Source: JBAYJT01 sp041664965 (GTDB taxonomy: Bacteria > Pseudomonadota > Gammaproteobacteria > UBA9339). Taken from it: a stretch of DNA of 12,595 nucleotides. The translations under genes were made by a program, and so were the position numbers. The DNA lies in assembly GCA_041664965.1 (NCBI GenBank), contig JBAYJT010000046.1, forward strand, positions 1 through 12,595, written 5' to 3'. Below, one piece after another: positions 6,702-12,595 of this stretch. The notes under the pieces are model-generated. The model saw nothing but the letters and a program-made list of their open reading frames with translations, ran no database searches and was not told where the DNA came from. Numbering within the stretch: position 1 is the first letter of the stretch; every line of letters starts with the position of its first letter.

Positions 6702-7692
6702 TCTTTAACATCTTCGGAATTACATCATTTAAATCACCGACGATGCTATAATGCGCGACTTTTAAGATTGGTGCATTGGGGTCGGAATTAATGGCGATGA
6801 TGCGTTTTGATTCGCTAATTCCAGTCCAATGTTGTAATTGACCAGAAATGCCGCAAGCTATGTAAAGATTAGGTCGAACTGTTGAGCCAGTTTGACCAAT
6901 CTGGCATTCTAATGGCAGAAGGCCGGCATCGACAACTGGGCGCGTACAGCCGATTTCAGCTCCTAGAGCGGTAGCTAATTTTTTCACTAAATCTAGCGAT
7001 TCTTTGCTCGAAACGCCCATACCAGCGGCAACTATAATTTTAGACCCCTTTAGATCCACAGATTTAGCAGCACGTGCAACTTCGCAAACTTCTGTTGGGA
7101 AATCTGACGCGGTTAATTCGCATTTTTCTTCGATAATTTTTGCCTTGCGATTTTGGTCTGGAGCCGACATTTTCATGACGCCTTCGCGGACGCTAGCCAT
7201 ACTTGGAGAGCAATCGGGCGAGACGATAGTCGCAATAATATTTCCACCAAATGCAGGCCTGATTTGCAAGAGAATATTTTCTTTGGTTTTGCCTTGAAAA
7301 TTGTAGTCGCCAATTTGTAAATTGGTGCAATCTGCCGTCAGTCCACAAGAAAGAGCGGCAGAGACACGCGGAGCTAGGTCGCGGCCATTTATTGTCGCGC
7401 CAAAGAGAACAATTTGTGGCTGATGTTTTGTTATAAGTTCTGCAATGATTTTAGCGTAGGGTACAGAAGTAAAGTGCTCTAAACGCTTATCTTCTACATA
7501 ATAAATTTCATCTGAGCCGTAATGCGCTAAAACATCTAATTTTTTCTTGAGACCAAAGCCTAAAACAGCTGCGCTTACAGAGGTTTTTAACTGATTAGCG
7601 AGACGACGCGCTTCGCAAATTAGTTCTAAGCTTACATTAGCTATTTCTTTGTCATTTTGTTCAATAAATACTAAAACGCTTTTGGGATTCAT
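6682..7692 (-). CDS. etfA: Electron transfer flavoprotein alpha subunit (anaerobe-type)
   Basis: From ATG 7692 the product has 336 residues. The start was chosen because AGGAG lies 7 nt upstream and because the longer frame (to 7770) would overlap etfB by 68 bp. The N-terminal ETF domain includes NGRDLAPRVSA and GLTADC (about 102-122) and RPAFGGN (about 145-151). The C-terminal FAD domain has QIGQTGSTVRPNLYIA (264-279), GISGQLQH (281-288) and AINSDPNAPI (300-309), the usual contacts to FAD. With EtfB it forms a heterodimer that shuttles electrons from dehydrogenases to a quinone oxidoreductase or another acceptor. The GRDLAPRVSA...GLTADC pattern and length resemble EtfA of anaerobes more than the roughly 310-residue proteobacterial housekeeping form. 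It is the last gene of the yhgN-etfB-etfA operon, 10 nt after etfB. No partner dehydrogenase is in the window. Confidence 0.94.
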   Translation of the reverse strand: MNPKSVLVFIEQNDKEIANVSLELICEARRLANQLKTSVSAAVLGFGLKKKLDVLAHYGSDEIYYVEDKRLEHFTSVPYAKIIAELITKHQPQIVLFGATINGRDLAPRVSAALSCGLTADCTNLQIGDYNFQGKTKENILLQIRPAFGGNIIATIVSPDCSPSMASVREGVMKMSAPDQNRKAKIIEEKCELTASDFPTEVCEVARAAKSVDLKGSKIIVAAGMGVSSKESLDLVKKLATALGAEIGCTRPVVDAGLLPLECQIGQTGSTVRPNLYIACGISGQLQHWTGISESKRIIAINSDPNAPILKVAHYSIVGDLNDVIPKMLKKIMSYE

Positions 7693-7702
7693 TACTTTGC
7701 TC

Positions 7703-8557
7703 CTATCCGATGATGTGTTCTTTTGTAAGTTCTTGCATAAGCGCGCCAATATCTTCGGCGGTATTCGCAATCATTCTAGTATTGCGAGCGGCTAGAACTA
7801 CGTTTTCAATGTTTTTAACTTTAGTTGGTGAGCCGGAAAGTCCACACATTTTTAAATCGGCTTTTAGATCTTCTGCGCTCCATTGTTTTATATTTTCACA
7901 AGAACAGCCAATTTCGGGATGCAGATAAGCTTCATCATAAGATTCATTGCATTTGCAAGTTATATTTTTGTAAAGCATGGCGCGTTTAACGCTGGGACCT
8001 CGCGGTTCATTGGCTTCGCCACGTACAGTGATTAAAACGGGAAGGGGACTTTTTAGGATTTCGTATCCACCATCGATTATTCTCTTAACCTTAACGTGTT
8101 CTTTATCAGCAGAAATTATTTCGACTACACCAGTTAGTTGGTTAATGCCAAGTTTTTGGGCAATTTGCGGGCCAACCTGAGCTGTGTCTCCGTCAATAGC
8201 TTGACGTCCGCAGAGGATAATATCGAATTTGCCAATTTTTTCGATCGCTTTGGTTAAAGCATAGGATGTAGCAAGAGTGTCAGAGGCGGCAAATTTGGCG
8301 TCCGTAACCAAAACTGCGTCATCGGCGCCGCGATATAAACTTTCTTTCAAAACTTTAATGGCAGAAGGCGGGCCAAGAGTTATGGCTGTGATTAATCCTT
8401 TGATTTTCAAAGCCTCTTCTAAAGCGTTTAAGTCTTCTGGATTGGTAATAGCCGGCAGGGCAGAGCGATTCACCGTGCCATCTGCTTTCATAGCATTGTC
8501 CGGAATATTAGCTGTATCCGGAACTTGTTTGACTAAAGTTATAATTCTTAAAACCAT
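7703..8557 (-). CDS. etfB: Electron transfer flavoprotein beta subunit (anaerobe-type) with a Cys-rich insertion
   Basis: The 284-residue product starts at ATG 8557 with GGAG 8 nt upstream. The N-terminal LVKQVPDT (8-15) and the nucleotide-binding GRQAIDGDTAQVGP (117-130) are signatures of the EtfB group found in anaerobes and next to butyryl-CoA dehydrogenases, unlike the VKRV..Y and GKQAIDSD forms of typical proteobacterial EtfB. The C-terminal arm WSAEDLKAD (226-234) and SGSPTKVK also match that group. Between EANEPRGPSV and WSAEDL, where that group normally has a short link, about 20 extra residues carry C201-x-C203 and C218-x-C220, a possible metal site. It lies 22 nt after yhgN and 10 nt before etfA. 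Whether this ETF bifurcates electrons cannot be read from sequence alone. Confidence 0.95.
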   Translation of the reverse strand: MVLRIITLVKQVPDTANIPDNAMKADGTVNRSALPAITNPEDLNALEEALKIKGLITAITLGPPSAIKVLKESLYRGADDAVLVTDAKFAASDTLATSYALTKAIEKIGKFDIILCGRQAIDGDTAQVGPQIAQKLGINQLTGVVEIISADKEHVKVKRIIDGGYEILKSPLPVLITVRGEANEPRGPSVKRAMLYKNITCKCNESYDEAYLHPEIGCSCENIKQWSAEDLKADLKMCGLSGSPTKVKNIENVVLAARNTRMIANTAEDIGALMQELTKEHIIG

Positions 8558-8579
8558 TTTTTTACTCCGATTTGCCTTT

Positions 8580-9179
8580 TTATACGTGTAGTTGGAAATA
8601 AGTGGTAAGTCCAGTTAAAAACATTTGGATTGCTGTTGCTATCAGGATTAATCCCATCAATCTTTCAATAGCTATTAAGCCTCTTTCACCAAGCACACGA
8701 TTAAGGTAAGGGGCGCTGGAAAGAATTATTCCACACGCAGTAGAGGCGAGAAGGACAGCGGCTAGCCAGAAAAGTTTTTTATCAGGTTCGGCGGTAACGA
8801 AAAGCATGATAGTAGTCATGGCGGCAGGGCCTGCTGTCAGCGGTACTGCGAGCGGTACAAAAAAAGGTTCTTTTTTATTATTAGCAGAAGAATCCTCTTC
8901 TTTTTTGTCAGGCGGGAAAATCATGCGCAGAGCAATCAAAAACAAAATTATACCCCCTGCTATGCCAAGAGCTTGTGAGGTGATTTGAAAACCTTGTAAA
9001 AGCGCTTGTCCAGTAAATAAAAACACAACTAGTACGCAGGCAGCGATGAAGGTTTCGCGTAGAATTATATATTTTTGTCGTTTAGCCGGAATATGTTTCA
9101 ACGTTGCCAAAAATACTGGCAAATTGCCGAGTGGATTCATGACCAAAAGTAAAATTATAGAAGCAGATGATATTGTCAT
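8580..9179 (-). CDS. yhgN: YhgN-type MarC family inner-membrane protein
   Basis: From ATG 9179 the product is 199 residues, close to E. coli YhgN (197). It aligns along its whole length by eye: VMNPLGNLPVFLATLKH near the start, a GIAGGIILFLIALRMIFP segment in the middle, PFFVPLAVPLTAGPAAM, and ERLMGLILIATAIQMFLTG near the end. Six membrane segments are expected; the transported substrate is unknown. The frame can be read upstream to a TTG at 9239, but that lies in the -35 box of a good promoter, and GAG at about -10 serves ATG 9179. It is the first gene of an operon with etfB and etfA. Confidence 0.93.
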   Translation of the reverse strand: MTISSASIILLLVMNPLGNLPVFLATLKHIPAKRQKYIILRETFIAACVLVVFLFTGQALLQGFQITSQALGIAGGIILFLIALRMIFPPDKKEEDSSANNKKEPFFVPLAVPLTAGPAAMTTIMLFVTAEPDKKLFWLAAVLLASTACGIILSSAPYLNRVLGERGLIAIERLMGLILIATAIQMFLTGLTTYFQLHV

Positions 9180-9193
9180 AGGTTTTCTCGTTG

Positions 9194-9206
9194 GTTCTTT
9201 AAGAAC
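9194..9206. promoter_or_regulatory. 13-bp palindrome at the expected yhgN transcription start (candidate operator)
   Basis: GTTCTT-T-AAGAAC is a perfect inverted repeat with a one-base centre. It lies just downstream of the -10 box and ends 15 bp before the yhgN start codon, where a repressor would block initiation or a hairpin would crowd the ribosome site. No regulator gene is in the window to pair it with. Confidence 0.4.
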
Positions 9207-9210
9207 GGAA

Positions 9211-9239
9211 ATAATATATGTTTTTTGTCGTAGGGGCAA
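9211..9239 (-). promoter_or_regulatory. Promoter of the yhgN-etfB-etfA operon
   Basis: On the minus strand TTGCCC (9234-9239, 4/6 to TTGACA) is separated by 17 bp from TATTAT (9211-9216, 5/6 to TATAAT). Transcription would begin near 9204, giving a leader of about 25 nt before ATG 9179. The -35 overlaps a GGGG/CCCC inverted repeat at 9233-9245. Confidence 0.55.
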
Positions 9240-9495
9240 ACCCCCGATTGCTTTGCTTGAATGTAAAGCTACAAGAGTTAGTTTAGGAGAGCAGTTCGAG
9301 CCCCTTGCAAAAACCTAAATGAGCATCAATGTCGCTTTTGCTGAAGATTATAAAAATCTAATTCGCATATTTATGCTTAAAATTCTTAAAATAGTCTTAA
9401 GAAAAGACCAGCTATTTGTTAAATTTCTTCTTTTAAATTGTAATATTTACAAAGGATAATTTTAATTTTTTTATAACAAAAATTGGTGAACGAAT
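9240..9495. other. Intergenic region between the yhgN promoter and the giant repeat gene
   Basis: About 255 bp, increasingly AT-rich toward the right, with no gene I can support. It holds a tandem CTTAA array at 9376-9404 and AT-rich -10-like sequences (GATAAT at 9455-9460, TATAAC at 9472-9477) followed by GGTGA at 9485-9489, six bases before the start codon at 9496. A TTTAGG/CCTAAA pair (about 9282 and 9313) is too short and far apart to call a terminator. Confidence 0.6.
9376..9404 (+). promoter_or_regulatory. PmrA-box-like tandem CTTAA repeats upstream of the giant repeat gene
   Basis: CTTAA occurs at 9376, 9385 and 9396. The last two are 11 bp apart and read CTTAAAATA-GT-CTTAAGAAA, against the PmrA consensus of Legionella and Coxiella effector genes, CTTAATATT-N2-CTTAATATT: 7/9 and 6/9 matches with the right two-base gap. 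A TTAAAT at 9419-9424 is a possible -10 about 15 bp downstream. In an AT-rich region some match is expected by chance, so this is a candidate only. Confidence 0.35.
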
Positions 9496-12400
9496 ATGCA
9501 AAATATGGCCAACGTTGCTACTGCTGAACAGCTAATATCGGATATGAGAGCTCACGGTTTAACTCCAGAGATTGTTAAGGCACTTATTGAGTTTGATCCT
9601 GCTAAACAAAAAGAACTTGTAAATGCTTTAAGTGCTAAAGACAGTGAGGAAAAGACTGGCTTTCAGTTAATTTTTGAATCGGGTCCTGAGGTTTTCATAA
9701 ATTTAACTAGAAGATTTAACTTATCTGATCCTAATATCGCAAAGCTTCTGCTTGCTAATTTGGCAACAAAGATCAATGGTATGCCAATATTTCAGGTGAT
9801 AGCCGAAAAAAATCCTCAATATCTCAAAGAGTTAATTGGTTGTTTACCATTAACTGACCTTGAAACACAACAAGCCCTTGTAAAAGCTTTACGTGCCACA
9901 AACAATAATAATCAGAATGGTTTTCAGGTAATAGTTGCAAACAGTCAATCGCGCATTGTATTGCAAAGCTTAGTTGAAAAAATATCTCTTAATATTCCAA
10001 TAATTATGGATATTTTAGCAGCTTTATTGGTTACAGAACAGGCTCGTATGATATTATTTATGGTCATAGCCTACAGCGACAATCCTTCACCAAGGGATTT
10101 AATTGAGCACTTACCAGTACTTACCGGAATTGCGGCAGAAAATTTTGTAAAAGCTTTAAATGCCAAACAACCGGATGGCAATACAGTTTTGCAGGTAATT
10201 AACGAAGAATTTCTACAAATGCTTCAGGATTTAATTAGTACTAGCTGTAAGGATCCTAATGTTTACCTCGCCACTCGCTCTTTCTTTTGGGGTTTAGTGA
10301 AGTATGGTGAAAAACTAATTCCTAATTCTACTGTAGAAAAAATTCTTGAACGAATTTTATATATTCGAGTTTCATCTTCAGGCAAGTCGTATTTGCAGAT
10401 AATCGCGGAAACAGAACCTGATAATCTCATAGATTTAATCGTTAAATTTAAATTTAAGTTATCTGATCCTAGAATCGTAAAGCTTGTTCTTGAATATTTG
10501 GCAACAACGAATGCTGATGGTACGCCAATATTTCAGGTGATAGCCAAAAGTAATCTTCCAAAACTCCTGGTTTTAATTGATCACTTACCATTAACTGACC
10601 TTGAAACACAACAAGCTTTTGCAAAAGCTTTAGGCGCCACAAACTGGTATAAGCAGGATGGTTTTCAGGTAATTGCTGAACAAGATCCTAAAATTCTCAT
10701 AGGGTTAACTGATAAATTAAGCGTATCTAATCCTGATATTGCAAAGTCTCTGCTTATTAGATTGATAACCAAAATATCTGATGGTACGCCAAAATTTCAG
10801 GTACTGACCCAAAACGATCTTCAAAAGCTCTGGGTTTTAATTAGTCGCTTACTATTTGCTGACTTTGAAGCACAAAAAGCTCTCTTAAAAGATTTAAGTG
10901 CCGCAAACGAGAAAACAAGGGCAGGTTTTCAGTTAATTGCTAACTTGAATCTTCAATTTCTCTTAGATTTAATTCTAAAATTAGAATTATCTAATCCTAG
11001 TATCGCAAAGCCTGTGCTTGATTATTTGGCAACAAAAGTTCCTGATGGTACGCCAATGTTTCAGGTGATAGCCAAAAGTGATTTTCAAAAACTCCTGGAT
11101 TTAATTGAACGCTTACCATTACTTGACTTTGAAACACAAAAAGCTCTTGTTATTGCTATAATCAATCCATGTATGAAGAGCGGCGAGACAAAGGTAGAAC
11201 AATCCATTGTTTGTAACTTAAAAACAATATTAAATAACTTGATTGAAAAAGCACGTAATAATCTTGCTATAACTAAAACGTTTCTTAAAGTTTTAGCAAG
11301 CAATTCATATGCTAGTCTAATATTTGATGAAATAGCCACAAGATATCCTATAGAACTCATAAGGTTAATTGATAACTTACCATTACCTAATCCAGATATA
11401 GAACAAGCTTTAGCCGATACTTTGAATGCCAAAAGTAATTTTTATAGAACAGGATTAGAATCACTGTTTTACAGGAAATCATATGATATATTAAGCATCC
11501 TACTTAAAAAAACCTACAATAGCATTATTATACAAAAGGTTTGCTCCGAGGTTGTTAAAAAAGATTTCGAAAGTTTGTATTTAATTGCTGAAAGATGTCC
11601 CCAAATGCTCGTGGGTGTAATTCATCACTTGCCGCAGTTTTATGGTAAGGACGAAGAACTTTTAGTCAAAGTTTTAGGTGCCAACCGCCGTGATTACCCA
11701 TCAGTTTTTTATATAATATTTAAAGAACACTCCCAAACTGCATTGTCAGATTTACTGAATAAATTATCATCAGATGGCCTCGTTCAACTTTTACAAAAAA
11801 ATATTAAATACCTGTTCTATCCAGATAGTCTGCAATCCTGGAGTTATATTATTAAGAAATACCCAAATATTAATATTTTTCAAAAATTAAACGAAGGTTT
11901 GCATCAGGGAACAGCCTCAAATCAGCAATCCCCGCCAATTTCTATCGGCGCAATATTATTAAGCCAAGTTAAAAATTGGTCAGTACAAGACATAAATACC
12001 CTAGAATTTGCAAATATTGTTCATCTATTAAATAAACAAGATACAGAAAATATTGTTACAGCCATTTTAACAGAACACCCTTCTTATGACTTAGCAAGAT
12101 TCTGTAATTACATGATGGAGCAAGACATAGAAAAACTTTTATTTCTAATTGATATAAACATTGTCAAACGTTCGCTGCTACCCGATATTAGTAACGAACG
12201 AATACGTGCCTACTTGGAAGCTGCTGAAAAAAGAATAGAAAAACGTCAACAGCTTCTAGTTGGTAGATCCACATTATTTGCTACTGACGAAGGGGCGCAT
12301 ACTATTCGCCCATCCAGCCCCCCAGGGGAAGAGCTAAAAGTGCTAAATCTACGGAGCAGTTCGAGTTCTTCACAAAGTGCTCCTGCTAGCACAACTGTTG

Positions 12401-12595
12401 GTAGTGTGCCTAGTAGCTCGTCATCAAGTCCTACGGCGCAAAATTCTGTTAGCACAATTCCTGCTAGTACTAGCTCGTCAACTACACAGTCGCAACAAAG
12501 GTCTACAGTTACACCAGCGAGCAGAGCGATCTTCTCGCAAGAGCCTTCTGTTAGCCAACCAAGTATACTGCCATCACCCAGATATGCAGAGACAG
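9496..12595 (+). CDS. Partial giant helical-repeat protein with Ser/Thr/Pro-rich tail; candidate effector
   Basis: An open frame of 1033 codons runs from ATG 9496 off the right edge without a stop, preceded by GGTGA at spacing 6. From residue 56 to about 740 the phrase FQ(V/L)IA recurs at 56, 99, 143, 300, 346, 390, 434, 478 and 522 with degenerate copies at 187, 232, 610, 694 and 738: a 44-residue repeat of the form DGTPxFQVIAxxxxxxLLxLIxxLPLxDxETQxALxxAL, probably two or three helices per unit. The first half resembles an ankyrin repeat (G-TP-...-A), but the period is 44, not 33. Residues 800-935 are non-repetitive with a charged helix EAAEKRIEKRQ; residues 938-1033 are Ser/Thr/Pro-rich and probably a flexible linker to a further domain. 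No signal peptide or membrane segment is seen. I do not recognise a named family; a protein-binding scaffold is likely, and secretion is inference from context. Confidence 0.88.
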   Translation, partial: MQNMANVATAEQLISDMRAHGLTPEIVKALIEFDPAKQKELVNALSAKDSEEKTGFQLIFESGPEVFINLTRRFNLSDPNIAKLLLANLATKINGMPIFQVIAEKNPQYLKELIGCLPLTDLETQQALVKALRATNNNNQNGFQVIVANSQSRIVLQSLVEKISLNIPIIMDILAALLVTEQARMILFMVIAYSDNPSPRDLIEHLPVLTGIAAENFVKALNAKQPDGNTVLQVINEEFLQMLQDLISTSCKDPNVYLATRSFFWGLVKYGEKLIPNSTVEKILERILYIRVSSSGKSYLQIIAETEPDNLIDLIVKFKFKLSDPRIVKLVLEYLATTNADGTPIFQVIAKSNLPKLLVLIDHLPLTDLETQQAFAKALGATNWYKQDGFQVIAEQDPKILIGLTDKLSVSNPDIAKSLLIRLITKISDGTPKFQVLTQNDLQKLWVLISRLLFADFEAQKALLKDLSAANEKTRAGFQLIANLNLQFLLDLILKLELSNPSIAKPVLDYLATKVPDGTPMFQVIAKSDFQKLLDLIERLPLLDFETQKALVIAIINPCMKSGETKVEQSIVCNLKTILNNLIEKARNNLAITKTFLKVLASNSYASLIFDEIATRYPIELIRLIDNLPLPNPDIEQALADTLNAKSNFYRTGLESLFYRKSYDILSILLKKTYNSIIIQKVCSEVVKKDFESLYLIAERCPQMLVGVIHHLPQFYGKDEELLVKVLGANRRDYPSVFYIIFKEHSQTALSDLLNKLSSDGLVQLLQKNIKYLFYPDSLQSWSYIIKKYPNINIFQKLNEGLHQGTASNQQSPPISIGAILLSQVKNWSVQDINTLEFANIVHLLNKQDTENIVTAILTEHPSYDLARFCNYMMEQDIEKLLFLIDINIVKRSLLPDISNERIRAYLEAAEKRIEKRQQLLVGRSTLFATDEGAHTIRPSSPPGEELKVLNLRSSSSSSQSAPASTTVGSVPSSSSSSPTAQNSVSTIPASTSSSTTQSQQRSTVTPASRAIFSQEPSVSQPSILPSPRYAET
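10522..11120 (+). repeat. 264-bp higher-order coding repeat (two 44-residue units)
   Basis: The string acgccaa(a/t) followed by tttcag recurs at 10522, 10786 and 11050, exactly 264 bp apart, which is 88 codons or two 44-residue units. Odd units carry TPxFQVIAKS...LPLxDxETQ and even units carry GFQxIA...LSNPxIAK. A further copy with strong DNA identity lies at about 9781-9900 (shared ctgaccttgaaacacaacaa also at about 10600), but 741 bp away, so 51 bp have been lost between. This points to duplication of unit pairs rather than of single units. Confidence 0.85.
12307..12594 (+). other. Ser/Thr/Pro/Gln-rich low-complexity coding segment
   Basis: Residues about 938-1033 of the giant repeat protein are dominated by Ser, Thr, Pro, Ala and Gln, with runs of up to nine serines in about ten residues. 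Codon mix is varied (agc, agt, tcg, tca, tct), so this is not simple trinucleotide slippage. It is likely a disordered linker; what follows it is outside the window. Confidence 0.75.

Noticed and set aside
7693..7770. Longer etfA start giving 26 extra residues
   Set aside because: It would overlap etfB by 68 bp, the extra residues do not resemble EtfA, and a strong AGGAG precedes ATG 7692.
9180..9239. Longer yhgN start at TTG 9239
   Set aside because: The codon lies in the -35 box of the predicted promoter and E. coli YhgN matches the start at 9179.
9283..9315. tRNA-like T-arm (gcagttcgagcccc)
   Set aside because: The flanking bases do not form a five-pair T stem and no acceptor or anticodon stem can be drawn.
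11085..11432. Minus-strand open frame of 115 codons
   Set aside because: It lies inside the plus-strand giant repeat gene, has no ribosome site or recognisable motif, and the plus frame is open through it.
12246..12455. Minus-strand open frame of 69 codons
   Set aside because: Antisense of the Ser/Thr-rich tail; composition bias of that tail explains the lack of stops.
9496..12595. Calling the giant protein a standard ankyrin-repeat protein
   Set aside because: The period is 44 rather than 33 residues and the typical GxTPLHxAA and LLxxGAD signatures are only partly met.

Overview
The window looks like a chromosomal segment of an AT-rich, probably host-associated gammaproteobacterium. The divergent yhbY/rlmE pair, the lptD-surA gene pair and a YhgN-type MarC protein are typical of Gammaproteobacteria. 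The large repeat proteins at both edges, one with a papain-like Cys/His/Asp pattern, resemble the effector-rich accessory genes of Legionellales (Legionella, Coxiella, Berkiella relatives). The order-level placement is inference; no rRNA or other taxonomic marker is present.

Layout. From 1 to 1327 (minus) lies the 5' part of a large gene that runs off the left edge: a putative cysteine-peptidase-like N-terminal domain followed by near-identical 45-residue repeats. From 1328 to 1584 is a non-coding stretch with a dispersed 40-bp repeat and a nested inverted-repeat structure that folds back onto the end of rlmE. From 1585 to 9179 is a compact core block: rlmE (minus), yhbY-marC (plus), lptD-surA (minus, ATGA overlap; surA and marC overlap tail to tail), and a yhgN-etfB-etfA operon (minus). 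From 9180 to 9495 is an intergenic region with a good promoter for yhgN-etfBA, a short palindrome at its expected transcription start, and a PmrA-box-like tandem CTTAA repeat facing the other way. From 9496 to the right edge (plus) is a very large open frame, at least 1033 codons, built of about sixteen 44-residue helical repeats and ending in a Ser/Thr/Pro-rich tail, still open at 12595.

How the parts relate. rlmE and yhbY act in large-subunit ribosome maturation. lptD and surA are outer-membrane biogenesis: SurA chaperones LptD, which inserts LPS in the outer leaflet. This SurA is unusual in keeping the N-terminal and C-terminal chaperone parts while lacking both parvulin domains. EtfAB is of the anaerobe-type ('GRQAIDGDTAQVGP') rather than the usual proteobacterial housekeeping type, and EtfB carries a Cys-rich insertion. 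The two edge genes point outward from the core block. Neither has a stop codon inside the window, so both are easy to miss; their functions are not known from the sequence beyond the domain hints given.
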